Part shown: positions 42,911 to 51,985 of the stretch, piece by piece
Layout of the letters: each line of letters begins with the position of its first letter
Position numbering within the stretch: position 1 is the first letter of the stretch
NCBI RefSeq assembly: GCF_003860585.1
Contig: NZ_CP034159.1
Span: 186,001-250,000 of the forward strand
Direction of reading: 5' to 3'
Origin: Kaistella carnis
GTDB lineage: Bacteria > Bacteroidota > Bacteroidia > Flavobacteriales > Weeksellaceae
DNA length: 64,000 nucleotides
Program-made: the position numbers and the translations under genes
Notes under the pieces: generated by a model
Database searches by the model: none
Told to the model about the DNA's origin: nothing
What the model saw: the letters and a program-made list of their open reading frames with translations, nothing else

Positions 42911-44338
42911 ATGAATTCCTACAAAAACCCTCTTGAAGAACGCTATTCAAGTGAGGAAATGCTCTATAATTTCTCTCCCAACAACAAGTTTAGAAACTGG
43001 CGAAAATTATGGATCGCTCTGGCCGAAATCGAAAAAGATTTAGGTTTAGATATTTCCGACGAACAAATTGCACAACTCAAAGAAAACGCTGAAGACATTG
43101 ATTATGTAAAGGCTGCTGAATACGAAAAGAAATTCCGTCACGACGTGATGGCACATGTTCACACGTATGGCGACGCTGCTCCTTTAGCAAAAGGAATAAT
43201 TCACCTTGGAGCCACTTCGGCTTTTGTTGGCGATAATACCGACTTAATTCAAATGCGCGACGGTCTTCTATTGATCAGAAAACAATTGGTCAATGTGATG
43301 AAAAATCTGGCTGATTTCGCTCTTCAATACAAAGATTTACCGACTTTAGGTTTTACCCATTATCAACCGGCACAGTTAACAACCGTCGGAAAACGGGCCA
43401 CTTTATGGTTACAATCTCTAGTTTTAGATTTTGAAGAATTAGAATTTTTCATTGAAACTTTAAGATTTAGAGGTGTAAAAGGAACGACTGGAACAGCCGC
43501 AAGTTTTTTAGAATTGTTTGATGGTGATTATTCCAAAGTAAAACATTTGGATAAAGAACTTTCAAAGCGTTTTGGTTTTGATAAAGTGTTCGGAGTTTCG
43601 GGACAAACTTACGATCGAAAAATCGATGCAAAAGTGGTCGCATTGCTTTCTAACATTGCGCAATCTGCTCATAAATTTACAAATGATTTACGGTTGCTTC
43701 AGAATTTAAAAGAAATTGAAGAACCTTTCGAAAAGAATCAAATTGGTTCTTCTGCGATGGCTTATAAACGAAATCCAATGCGTTCGGAAAGAATAGGCGC
43801 TTTGGCAAAATTTGTGATGTCATTGTCTACAAGTTCCGCAATGGTCGCATCTACACAATGGTTTGAAAGAACTTTGGATGATTCTGCCAATAAGAGATTA
43901 ACCATTCCCCAAGCGTTTCTTTCAGTTGATGCTATTCTGATGATTTGGAATAATATCATGAACGGAATCGTGGTTTATGAAAACAGAATTCAGAAACATA
44001 TTATGGATGAACTTCCATTTATGGCGACCGAATATATTATTATGGAAGAAGTGAAAGCCGGCGGTGACCGTCAGGAAATTCACGAAACCATCCGCGTTCA
44101 TTCGATGGAAGCGAGTAAAAAAGTTAAAGAGGAAGGAAAAGAAAATGATTTAATTGCCAGAATCATGAACGACACTTCCTTAAAAATGGATAAATCGAAA
44201 ATTAGAGAAGTGCTCGACCCGAAAAACTTCATCGGATTCGCGCCGATTCAGACGCAGGAGTTTATTGAAAATGAGGTAAATCCAATTCTGCAAAAGTATG
44301 CCGACCTAATCGGGTTAAAAGCCGACCTTAAAGTATAA
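42911..44338 (+). CDS. purB: Adenylosuccinate lyase
   Basis: Removes fumarate in two purine steps: SAICAR to AICAR, and adenylosuccinate to AMP. The 475-residue protein has the fumarase/aspartase superfamily signature SSAMAYKRNPMRSERI (flexible loop), with FRHDVMAHVHTYG, HLGATSAFVGDNTD and TLGFTHYQPAQLTT contributing to the active site. Length is normal. A TAAATTTG box lies at 42879-42886. It heads the purine region purB-purL-(satD-like, DUF3307)-purC-purF. Confidence 0.97.
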   Translation: MNSYKNPLEERYSSEEMLYNFSPNNKFRNWRKLWIALAEIEKDLGLDISDEQIAQLKENAEDIDYVKAAEYEKKFRHDVMAHVHTYGDAAPLAKGIIHLGATSAFVGDNTDLIQMRDGLLLIRKQLVNVMKNLADFALQYKDLPTLGFTHYQPAQLTTVGKRATLWLQSLVLDFEELEFFIETLRFRGVKGTTGTAASFLELFDGDYSKVKHLDKELSKRFGFDKVFGVSGQTYDRKIDAKVVALLSNIAQSAHKFTNDLRLLQNLKEIEEPFEKNQIGSSAMAYKRNPMRSERIGALAKFVMSLSTSSAMVASTQWFERTLDDSANKRLTIPQAFLSVDAILMIWNNIMNGIVVYENRIQKHIMDELPFMATEYIIMEEVKAGGDRQEIHETIRVHSMEASKKVKEEGKENDLIARIMNDTSLKMDKSKIREVLDPKNFIGFAPIQTQEFIENEVNPILQKYADLIGLKADLKV

Positions 44339-44344
44339 ATTATT

Positions 44345-44373
44345 AATGCAGTCTTTTTGGCTGCATTTTTTTT
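44345..44373 (+). terminator. Terminator after purB
   Basis: AATGCAG pairs with CTGCATT and a T run follows. purL is therefore probably transcribed from its own promoter. Confidence 0.8.
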
Positions 44374-44405
44374 ATATTTTTTATCAAGTAAATGAATCTT
44401 ATAAA

Positions 44406-44448
44406 GTCCTGAAGGGACGCTTTAATAAAGAATAGGATAAGATCCTAT
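44406..44448. repeat. Two-hairpin element, copy 1 (before purL)
   Basis: Hairpin 1 is GTCCT-GAA-GGGAC (44406-44418); after a 13-base spacer, hairpin 2 is ATAGGAT-AAG-ATCCTAT (44432-44448). It ends 15 bases before the purL ATG. Copy 2 at 49605 has the same 13-base spacing and similar spacer but different paired bases, so the structure is under selection or descends from a common element. Confidence 0.6.
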
Positions 44449-44463
44449 TTATAAAAATTAAAA

Positions 44464-47400
44464 ATGAAAAAAAGAATCTTCGTAGAAAAAAAAGGAATTT
44501 TCGATGTTGAAAGTCCGCAGGTTTTTAATGAAATAAAAAATATTGTTCCGACTATTAAAGATGTTAAAGTCTATAATGTGTATGATGTTTTCGGTGTTAA
44601 TGACAATGAGTTCTCAAGGGTTATCAACAGTACTTTTGTAGATCCGGTGACCGATATTTTGCATGAAGAAAATCCGGCAAAAAGCACTCATTTCGCGACT
44701 GAATATCTGCCTGGACAATATGATCAACGTGCAGATTCAGCACAGCAATGTATTGCCTTATTAACTGCAAATGAGAACGGTAAAGTAAGAAGTGGAAAAC
44801 TCGTCGAATTATTCGGAGTTTCTGAATCTGACGTAGAAACCATTAAGAATCATTTGATTAATAAGGTTGAATCTCAAGTTAAGGATTTATCAAAATTAGA
44901 AATTCCGTCAGAAGAAACTCCTGATCCGGTTATTGTTCATGAAGGCTTCACTGATTTTTCTTCAGAAGAATTGAAAGCCTTTTATGACCATCACGGTTTT
45001 GCTTTAGATATAGATGATTTAGAATTTATTCAGAATTATTTTAAAACAGAAAATAGAAATCCAACAGAAACAGAACTTAAAGTTCTAGATACGTATTGGA
45101 GCGACCATTGCCGACATACGACTTTTGAAACTGAACTGACTGATATTCAGTTTAATGATTCTTTTAAATCGACTTTAAAAACGATTTTTAATGATTATTT
45201 AGAAAAGAGAAAATTCTTGGGCCGTGAAGCGAAACCAGTTTCTTTGATGGATTTGGCTACGGTTTGCGCAAGATATTTTCATAAGACAGGTAGATTGGAA
45301 AACCTGGTTGTTTCCGATGAAATAAATGCCTGTACGATTGAAATAGAAGCAGAATTCGACGGTAAGAAAGAACCATGGTATCTGTTATTTAAAAATGAAA
45401 CCCATAATCACCCAACTGAAATTGAACCTTTTGGTGGTGCCTCAACTTGTTTAGGTGGTGCAATTCGTGATCCTTTATCCGGACGTGCTTTCGTTTATCA
45501 AGCGATGCGTTTGTCCGGAGCAGCCAATGTTTTAGAACCAATTTCTGAAACTTTACCAGGTAAACTTCCACAACGTACCATTTCGAAGCAAGCCGCAAAC
45601 GGTTATTCTTCCTATGGAAATCAAATTGGTTTAGCCACGACTTCAGTCAATGAAATTTACCACGATGGCTACAAAGCAAAACGAATGGAAGTTGGTTTTG
45701 TCGTTGGTGCAGTTAAAAAAGATTGGGTGAAAAGAGAGCAGCCTCAAAATGGTGATCTCGTTATTTTATTAGGTGGCGCAACCGGAAGAGATGGCGTTGG
45801 AGGCGCAAGTGGCAGTTCTAAAGTGCAGGATGAAACCTCGATTCATACCTTGTCAACTGAAGTTCAGAAAGGAAATGCAGTGGAAGAACGTAAAATTCAA
45901 AGACTCTTTAGAAATCCTGAAGTCACGACTTTAATTAAAAAATCAAATGATTTTGGTGCGGGCGGAGTTTCTGTGGCAATTGGTGAAATTGCTGATTCAC
46001 TGGAAATTAACCTCGATATTCTTCCTTTAAAATATGAAGGTTTAAATGGAACTGAACTTGCGATTTCTGAATCACAGGAAAGAATGGCAGTTGTTATTGA
46101 ACCGAAAGACAAAGAAAAATTCATCAGATTCTGTGAAAAAGAAAATATAAAAGCCGTAGAAGTTGCGAAGGTGACCGATTCTGATAGAATGCAAATGTTT
46201 TGGCAGGGAAATAAAATTGTCGATTTAAGCCGCGCGTTTTTAGATACCAATGGTTGTGCAAAAACTCAGCATGCAGAAGTTTCGCACTTGCAACTAGTTG
46301 AAAATGAGTTGGTAAAATTCGATGAAGAAAATTTTTTCAAAATCCTTTCCAGTAAAAATGTCGCTTCCCAAAAAGGATTGGCTGAAATGTTCGATGCTTC
46401 TGTAGGCGGAACTTCTGTGGCGATGCCATTTGGCGGAAAACATCAGTTAACCGAAATGGAAGGAAGTGTACAAACGCTGCCGATTTTAAATGCTAAAAAC
46501 ATCGAAACAGTGTCTATGGCCTCTTGGGGATTTGATGCTGATATATCATCGCAAAACTCTTTGGTTGGCGCTGCGAATGCCGTCGTTGAAAGTGTTGCGA
46601 AGATTGTTGCGATGGGTGGAGATTATAAAAACATCCGTTTGAGTTTCCAGGAGTATTTTGAGAAATTAGGAAATCAGCCTGAGAAGTGGGGGAAACCATT
46701 GACTTCTTTGCTTGGTGCGTATGATGCGCAAATGAATTTTGAATTGGCCGCGATTGGTGGTAAGGATTCAATGAGTGGAAGTTTCCAGGATATTCACGTT
46801 CCACCGACCTTGATTTCTTTTGCTTGTGCGAACGGAGAAAAGAAAAATATCATTTCACCGGAGTTCAAAAAAGTCGGAAATAAACTATACTTATTCAACC
46901 ATATTTCGCAAGAAAATGGAATGCCGAATTATGAAGATTTGAAACACATATTTGATTTTATATTTGAAAATATTAAGTCTAAAAAGATTGTTTCGGTGAA
47001 GACGATTAAAGAGGGTGGAGTTTCAGTTGCCTTAGCAAAAATGAGTTTTGGTAATCATCTTGGAGCAGAAATTAAAGTAGACGAAGATTTACTTTTAACA
47101 AAGAATATTGGAAGTTTAATCATAGAAAGTTCAGAGGATTTAGAAAATGATTTACTTCAAGTTATTGGTGAAGTGTCAAATTCTAATAGTTTGAAAATCA
47201 GTGGTTTTGAATTCAAAATCGAAAAATTACTTGAAGTATGGAAAGGCACTTTTGAAGAACTGTTTCCAACCAAAGAAAAAGCGAAAATGGTTGTTGAAAT
47301 TGATTCAAAATTGAATTCGATTCAGCCAAGAACCATTCATATCTTGAAACATCAATTAGCAAAACCGAAAGTTTTTGCACCGATTTTCCCGGGAACAAAT

Positions 47401-48153
47401 TGTGAATATGAAACTCAAAATGCGTTTAGAAAAGAAGGCGCTGAAGTTTCAGGGTTACCCTTAATTAATCTCAATCACCAACTTTTAAATGAAAGTTTGG
47501 ATGCCATGATTTCGGAAATTAATCAGTCCCAAATTTTAGTTTTATCGGGTGGATTTTCTGCCGGAGATGAGCCCGACGGTTCAGCAAAATTCATCGTCAA
47601 TGTTTTGAAAAATGAGAAGATGAAAAATGCAGTTCATCAATTATTGGAACGTGACGGAATGATTCTCGGAATATGTAACGGTTTCCAGGCGTTGGTAAAA
47701 TCTGGATTGTTGCCTTATGGTGAGATTCGGGATTTGGATGCGGATTCGCCGACTTTAGCACATAACGCAATCGGACGTCATATTTCTCAAATGGTTGATG
47801 TGAAAGTAGTCAATGACGATTCTCCTTGGTTAAAAGGAATGAAAGATCAGGTCTTCACTATTCCGATTTCACACGGTGAAGGACGGTTTATGGCTTCCGA
47901 GAAGGTGATTCAGGAATTGTACGAAAATGGTCAGATTGCAACGCAATACATTGATCACGACGGAAAGATTGTACACGGAATGCCGTTCAATCCAAATAAC
48001 TCACTGTTCGGAATTGAAGGTCTTACTTCAAAATCCGGAAAAATATTTGGTAGAATGGGCCATCCGGAAAGATATGCCGAAGGGTTGATGAAAAATATTC
48101 CAACTGCGAATTATCATAATATTTTTAAAAACGGAGTGGAATATTTTAAATAA
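44464..48153 (+). CDS. purL: Phosphoribosylformylglycinamidine synthase, single-chain
   Basis: Fourth de novo purine step: FGAR + glutamine + ATP to FGAM. The 1229-residue chain is the large (proteobacterial/Bacteroidetes) form with synthetase and glutaminase fused. It shows YWSDHCRHTTF, ETHNHPTEIEPFGGASTCLGG, GGKDSMSGSF in the second half, and a C-terminal class I amidotransferase with FPGTNCEYE, the Cys nucleophile in ILGICNGFQAL and late SHGEGRF/GHPERYAEG. Small-subunit PurS/PurQ genes are not needed. The two-hairpin element lies directly upstream. Confidence 0.98.
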   Translation: MKKRIFVEKKGIFDVESPQVFNEIKNIVPTIKDVKVYNVYDVFGVNDNEFSRVINSTFVDPVTDILHEENPAKSTHFATEYLPGQYDQRADSAQQCIALLTANENGKVRSGKLVELFGVSESDVETIKNHLINKVESQVKDLSKLEIPSEETPDPVIVHEGFTDFSSEELKAFYDHHGFALDIDDLEFIQNYFKTENRNPTETELKVLDTYWSDHCRHTTFETELTDIQFNDSFKSTLKTIFNDYLEKRKFLGREAKPVSLMDLATVCARYFHKTGRLENLVVSDEINACTIEIEAEFDGKKEPWYLLFKNETHNHPTEIEPFGGASTCLGGAIRDPLSGRAFVYQAMRLSGAANVLEPISETLPGKLPQRTISKQAANGYSSYGNQIGLATTSVNEIYHDGYKAKRMEVGFVVGAVKKDWVKREQPQNGDLVILLGGATGRDGVGGASGSSKVQDETSIHTLSTEVQKGNAVEERKIQRLFRNPEVTTLIKKSNDFGAGGVSVAIGEIADSLEINLDILPLKYEGLNGTELAISESQERMAVVIEPKDKEKFIRFCEKENIKAVEVAKVTDSDRMQMFWQGNKIVDLSRAFLDTNGCAKTQHAEVSHLQLVENELVKFDEENFFKILSSKNVASQKGLAEMFDASVGGTSVAMPFGGKHQLTEMEGSVQTLPILNAKNIETVSMASWGFDADISSQNSLVGAANAVVESVAKIVAMGGDYKNIRLSFQEYFEKLGNQPEKWGKPLTSLLGAYDAQMNFELAAIGGKDSMSGSFQDIHVPPTLISFACANGEKKNIISPEFKKVGNKLYLFNHISQENGMPNYEDLKHIFDFIFENIKSKKIVSVKTIKEGGVSVALAKMSFGNHLGAEIKVDEDLLLTKNIGSLIIESSEDLENDLLQVIGEVSNSNSLKISGFEFKIEKLLEVWKGTFEELFPTKEKAKMVVEIDSKLNSIQPRTIHILKHQLAKPKVFAPIFPGTNCEYETQNAFRKEGAEVSGLPLINLNHQLLNESLDAMISEINQSQILVLSGGFSAGDEPDGSAKFIVNVLKNEKMKNAVHQLLERDGMILGICNGFQALVKSGLLPYGEIRDLDADSPTLAHNAIGRHISQMVDVKVVNDDSPWLKGMKDQVFTIPISHGEGRFMASEKVIQELYENGQIATQYIDHDGKIVHGMPFNPNNSLFGIEGLTSKSGKIFGRMGHPERYAEGLMKNIPTANYHNIFKNGVEYFK

Positions 48154-48155
48154 AA

Positions 48156-48280
48156 TATAAGTGATTTAGCTTATATTAGTGGATTATAAGTGAAATCGAT
48201 TATGTTTTGTTATTAGTGTAAAAGTATAAATTATTAGCTTTTTACCTTATATTTTATACTTATAAGGAATATTGCTTATA
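48156..48280 (+). promoter_or_regulatory. satD-like promoter with repeated inverted-repeat sites
   Basis: TATAAG-N8-CTTATA occurs exactly at 48156-48175 and 48261-48280; TATTAG-N8-CTTATA at 48232-48251 has one mismatch, and TATAAG-N8-ATTATG at 48185-48204 is degenerate. The last exact site overlaps the -7 box TATATTTG (48277-48284), placing bound protein where RNA polymerase sits. The downstream gene encodes a protein with a C-terminal HTH, making autoregulation likely. Confidence 0.55.
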
Positions 48281-48288
48281 TTTGTAGC

Positions 48289-48894
48289 ATGATTGCAATT
48301 ATTACGGGTGATATTATTAATTCTCAAAAGTCCGATACCGAAATTTGGCTGCCAAAATTGAAAGAATTAATGGCGTCTTGGTCATCGACTCCAGAAAATT
48401 GGGAAGTGTATAGAGGAGATGAATTTCAATTGAAATGTAGTGTTGATGGCGTGTTCCATAAAGCGTTGCTTTTAAAATCACTCATTAAAACCTTTGAAAA
48501 TTTAGATGTTCGTCTCGCAATTGGTATAGGAAACGAAGTGTTTCGCTCGGAAAAAATCACAGAATCTAATGGTTCTGCTTATGTGAATTCCGGCAGATTG
48601 TTAACGGATATTAAGTTAAACGGAAGAACATTAGCCATACAAACAGAAAATGAAAAAGTAAACCGTGATTTAAATATTCTTTTCAAATGGGCTTCCATTG
48701 ATTTTGATAACTGGACGGCCGCAACTGCAGAAATTATTCATCAGTTATTACGCAATTCCGAATTAACACAAGAAGAATTGGCAAAAGAACTTAATATTAC
48801 GCAATCATCAGTAAGTCAAAGGCTTAAAAGAGCGAATTTCGATCTATTACAAGAGACCAATCAATTTTTCAAAAAGAAAATAGCAGAATTATAA
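48289..48894 (+). CDS. SatD-like protein with C-terminal helix-turn-helix
   Basis: Protein of 201 residues starting MIAIITGDIINSQKSD, which fits the SatD family (named from the acid-tolerance sat locus of Streptococcus mutans). The first part has YRGDEFQLKC, resembling a nucleotide-cyclase-like fold, though this is a weak impression. A C-terminal HTH (ELTQEELAKELNITQSSVSQ) suggests DNA binding. The stop is directly adjacent to the next gene's ATG, so it forms a two-gene unit with the DUF3307 protein. Its place inside a purine cluster is unexplained. Confidence 0.82.
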   Translation: MIAIITGDIINSQKSDTEIWLPKLKELMASWSSTPENWEVYRGDEFQLKCSVDGVFHKALLLKSLIKTFENLDVRLAIGIGNEVFRSEKITESNGSAYVNSGRLLTDIKLNGRTLAIQTENEKVNRDLNILFKWASIDFDNWTAATAEIIHQLLRNSELTQEELAKELNITQSSVSQRLKRANFDLLQETNQFFKKKIAEL

Positions 48895-49596
48895 ATGATT
48901 TTTATCCCTCTCATATTAGCGCATTTATTAGGAGATTTTATTCTTCAGCCTAATTCTTGGGTGGCTGATAAGGAGAACAAAAAAGGTGGAAGCATCTATT
49001 TATATATTCACGTTCTTTTACACACCATTCTCGCTTTCATATTTTTGTGGGATCGCAATTTATGGTGGATCGCTTTAATCATAGGCATTACCCATTTTTT
49101 GATTGATTGGGCAAAACTTCAGTTTCAGAATCCAAAAACGAAACGCAATTGGTTTTTTATTGACCAAATTGCACACATCTTGGTTATTGGAGTGCTGTCA
49201 ATTATCTATTTCCCTTTCTTTAGATGGGAAGATTTCTTTAATCTTAGAAATTTAGAACTCATCACCGCCTTTGTTTTTCTGACCGTGCCATCTTCAATAC
49301 TAATCAAAACGATTATTTCGATCTGGACACCCGTCACCGTAGAACACAGTAAAATACAGACAGAATCCCTGGTCAATGCCGGAAAATACATTGGAATTCT
49401 TGAAAGACTTTTAGTTTTCGTTTTTATCTTGGTGAATCATTGGGAAGGCGTAGGATTTATGATTGCCGCAAAGTCGGTTTTCAGATTCAGTGATTTAGCA
49501 GAAGCAAAACAGAGGAAGCTCACAGAGTATGTATTAATAGGAACTTTGCTAAGTTTTGGCATCGCGGTTCTTACAGGAATTTTAGTTAAATTATAA
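48895..49596 (+). CDS. DUF3307 membrane protein (SatE-like partner)
   Basis: Integral membrane protein of 233 residues with about six hydrophobic helices. It begins MIFIPLILAHLLGDFILQPNSWV, the typical DUF3307 start, with HFLIDWAKL in the first third. Its function is unknown; such proteins are often encoded beside SatD-like proteins, as here, with no gap between the two genes. The two may form a membrane-plus-regulator pair. Confidence 0.85.
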   Translation: MIFIPLILAHLLGDFILQPNSWVADKENKKGGSIYLYIHVLLHTILAFIFLWDRNLWWIALIIGITHFLIDWAKLQFQNPKTKRNWFFIDQIAHILVIGVLSIIYFPFFRWEDFFNLRNLELITAFVFLTVPSSILIKTIISIWTPVTVEHSKIQTESLVNAGKYIGILERLLVFVFILVNHWEGVGFMIAAKSVFRFSDLAEAKQRKLTEYVLIGTLLSFGIAVLTGILVKL

Positions 49597-49604
49597 TTCC
49601 TCAA

Positions 49605-49648
49605 GCCACGGAGTGGCGATTTAAAAAAGAGTAGGGTTTTAACCCTAC
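49605..49648. repeat. Two-hairpin element, copy 2 (before purC)
   Basis: Hairpin 1 is GCCAC-GGA-GTGGC (49605-49617), then a 13-base spacer, then hairpin 2 GTAGGGTT-TT-AACCCTAC (49631-49648). It ends 38 bases before purC. Compared with copy 1, most stem bases differ on both sides of each stem but stay paired. Confidence 0.6.
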
Positions 49649-49686
49649 AAAATAAATAGAAAGTAAAAATTTAATAAAAAGTAAAA

Positions 49687-50406
49687 ATGACAAAAGGAGC
49701 AATGCTTTATGAAGGAAAGGCAAAGCAAGTTTTCGAAACTGATAATCCCAATGAAGTGATTGTCCGTTTTAAAGATGATGCAACCGCTTTCAATGCGCAA
49801 AAAAAAGGACAATTTGATTTAAAAGGGGAAATGAATAATGCCATTACCACCTTGATTTTCGAATACTTGAATAAAAAAGGAATTCCTACTCACTTCATCA
49901 AAAAGTTAGACGAAAGAGAACAGTTGGTGAAAAAAGTTCATATTATTCCATTGGAAATGGTGGTTCGTAATTACGCTGCCGGAAGTATGGCGCAAAGATT
50001 AGGCGTAGAAGAAGGAGTAAAATCTCCCGTAACTATTTTTGATCTCTGTTATAAAAGAGACGATCTGGGAGATCCGCTAATTAACGATCACCACGCAGTT
50101 TTTCTTGGTGCAGCCAGTTACGAGGAATTGGATGAGATGTATGAATTGACGTCAGACATTAATGATATTTTGATTGACCTTTTTGATCAAATGAATATTA
50201 TTTTGGTTGATTTCAAAATTGAATTGGGTAAAGATTCAAATGGTAAAATTATCCTGGCTGACGAAATTTCACCAGATACTTGCAGACTTTGGGATAAAGA
50301 TACGATGAAGAAACTCGACAAAGACCGTTTCAGACGTGATTTGGGTGAAGTAACCGAAGCGTATGTAGAAATTTATGAACGATTGAAAAAAGTTCTTCAA
50401 AAATAA
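49687..50406 (+). CDS. purC: SAICAR synthase
   Basis: Joins CAIR and aspartate with ATP to SAICAR in de novo purine synthesis. The 239-residue protein begins [29 protein letters not shown], with [33 protein letters not shown] and [14 protein letters not shown], all family signatures. Length is standard for the single-domain bacterial enzyme. purF follows after a short gap, so the two are likely one transcript. purL and purB lie upstream on the same strand. Confidence 0.98.
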   Translation: MTKGAMLYEGKAKQVFETDNPNEVIVRFKDDATAFNAQKKGQFDLKGEMNNAITTLIFEYLNKKGIPTHFIKKLDEREQLVKKVHIIPLEMVVRNYAAGSMAQRLGVEEGVKSPVTIFDLCYKRDDLGDPLINDHHAVFLGAASYEELDEMYELTSDINDILIDLFDQMNIILVDFKIELGKDSNGKIILADEISPDTCRLWDKDTMKKLDKDRFRRDLGEVTEAYVEIYERLKKVLQK

Positions 50407-50424
50407 TTTTTGGGAACACTAAAA

Positions 50425-51915
50425 ATGAAAGATTTACAACAACACAGAGAAGATTATTTAAATCAGTTTAAGGAGAATACGTACGGTAGAAATCTTCTTA
50501 AAATAGATGATCCGTTTGATGCGCCTGCTGAGGAATGTGGGATTTTCGGAATCTATTCAGATAACGATGTTGATACGTTTTCGATGTCTCAATTTGGACT
50601 TTTTGCTTTGCAGCACCGTGGTCAGGAAGCCTGTGGGATCTCTGTAATGAAACAGGGCAAAATTTTCAATATTAAAGATGAAGGTTTGGTGCTCGATGTG
50701 TTCAAAGAAATCCGAGAACCGGAAACCTTTATGGGAAATTGTGCGATTGGACATACGAGATATACCACGGCAGGCGACAAGAAAAAATATAATTTCCAGC
50801 CCTTTTTTGCCAAGAATGAATATGATCAGACCATTCTTACGATTGCACACAACGGAAATTTGACCAACGCTGCTGAACTAAAAAAAGAACTGGAAGAGGA
50901 AGGCGTAGTTTTTAGGGCAACTTCTGACTCTGAAGTCATTCTGAGATTAATTCAGAAACATCTTGATTTAGGTTTGCGTGCGGCGATTAAAACTACGATG
51001 GGAAAAATTCAAGGTGCGTATTCTGTCGTTGGAATGACGAGAAATAAGTTCTTTGCTTTCCGTGATTTTCATGGAATTCGTCCGTTGGTTTTAGGAGCGA
51101 TTGATGAGAAGACTTATGTTGTGGCTTCAGAATCTGTAGCGCTGGACGCTGTTGGAGCGCAATATGTTCGTGATATTTTACCTGGAGAAATTATTTATAC
51201 CAATGAAAATGAAGCCGGTTTACAAAGTTTCATGGCCAAAGAAAACTGCGAGAAAAGAACGTGTGCTTTCGAATATATTTATTTCGCCCGTCCGGATTCT
51301 ATAATGGAAGGGCTTAATGTTCACGAAATTCGGGAGAAATCCGGAATGAAAATTTGGGAGCAAGCACCTGTAGAAGCAGATATCGTCATCGGAGTTCCTG
51401 ATTCTGGAGTTCCTGCGGCGATTGGTTTTTCTATTGCGTCCGGTATTCCTTTTCGTCCGGTTTTAATTAAGAACAGATATATTGGTAGAAGTTTCATCGT
51501 TCCCACTCAGGAGATGCGTGAGCGAATTGTGAATCTAAAACTGAATCCAATTATTTCCGAAATTAAAGGAAAGAGAGTAGTGATCATCGACGATTCGATC
51601 GTTCGTGGGACAACTTCAAAACGTTTGGTGAAGATTTTAAAAGATGCGGGAGTTAAGGAAATTCATTTCCGAAGCGTTTCGCCGCCGATTATTGCGCCGT
51701 GTTATCTGGGAATCGATACCCCAACAAAAGATGACTTGATTTCTGCCAATATGACCGTTGAAGAATTACGAAAATACCTGGGCGTTGATTCCCTGGAGTT
51801 TTTAAGTATGGAAAATCTCAAGGAAATTCTTGGAAGCACGTACCATTGCTTTGGGTGTTTTACTGAAGAATATCCAGTTCCTGCAGGTCCTCATCCTGAT
51901 TACACCGATAAGTAA
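50425..51915 (+). CDS. purF: Amidophosphoribosyltransferase
   Basis: First committed step of de novo purines: PRPP + glutamine to phosphoribosylamine. The 496-residue protein carries an N-terminal nucleophile Cys (AEECGIFGIY) that becomes the first residue after processing, implying a propeptide of about 37 residues, longer than the 11 of Bacillus subtilis. Cys residues in ENCEKRTCAF, IAPCYLG and YHCFGCF suggest the B. subtilis type [4Fe-4S] form. The PRPP loop is VVIIDDSIVRGTTSKRL. A TTG start at 50410 is in frame; the ATG at 50425 is preferred. Confidence 0.96.
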   Translation: MKDLQQHREDYLNQFKENTYGRNLLKIDDPFDAPAEECGIFGIYSDNDVDTFSMSQFGLFALQHRGQEACGISVMKQGKIFNIKDEGLVLDVFKEIREPETFMGNCAIGHTRYTTAGDKKKYNFQPFFAKNEYDQTILTIAHNGNLTNAAELKKELEEEGVVFRATSDSEVILRLIQKHLDLGLRAAIKTTMGKIQGAYSVVGMTRNKFFAFRDFHGIRPLVLGAIDEKTYVVASESVALDAVGAQYVRDILPGEIIYTNENEAGLQSFMAKENCEKRTCAFEYIYFARPDSIMEGLNVHEIREKSGMKIWEQAPVEADIVIGVPDSGVPAAIGFSIASGIPFRPVLIKNRYIGRSFIVPTQEMRERIVNLKLNPIISEIKGKRVVIIDDSIVRGTTSKRLVKILKDAGVKEIHFRSVSPPIIAPCYLGIDTPTKDDLISANMTVEELRKYLGVDSLEFLSMENLKEILGSTYHCFGCFTEEYPVPAGPHPDYTDK

Positions 51916-51921
51916 AAAATG

Positions 51922-51949
51922 AAAAGGTTGGGAATTAATCCCAACCTTC
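51922..51949. terminator. Terminator between purF and the outer-membrane barrel gene
   Basis: AAGGTTGGGA/TCCCAACCTT forms a stable hairpin in the gap between converging genes. The T-rich flank is clearest on the minus strand, ending the barrel gene. Confidence 0.75.
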
Positions 51950-51985
51950 TCTATATAAATTGTGTTTTTGATATGAAGTGTGCTA

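Noticed and set aside
44339-44463. Purine or PRPP riboswitch before purL
   Set aside because: The only structure is the two-hairpin element; the conserved junction bases of known purine or PRPP riboswitches are not seen.
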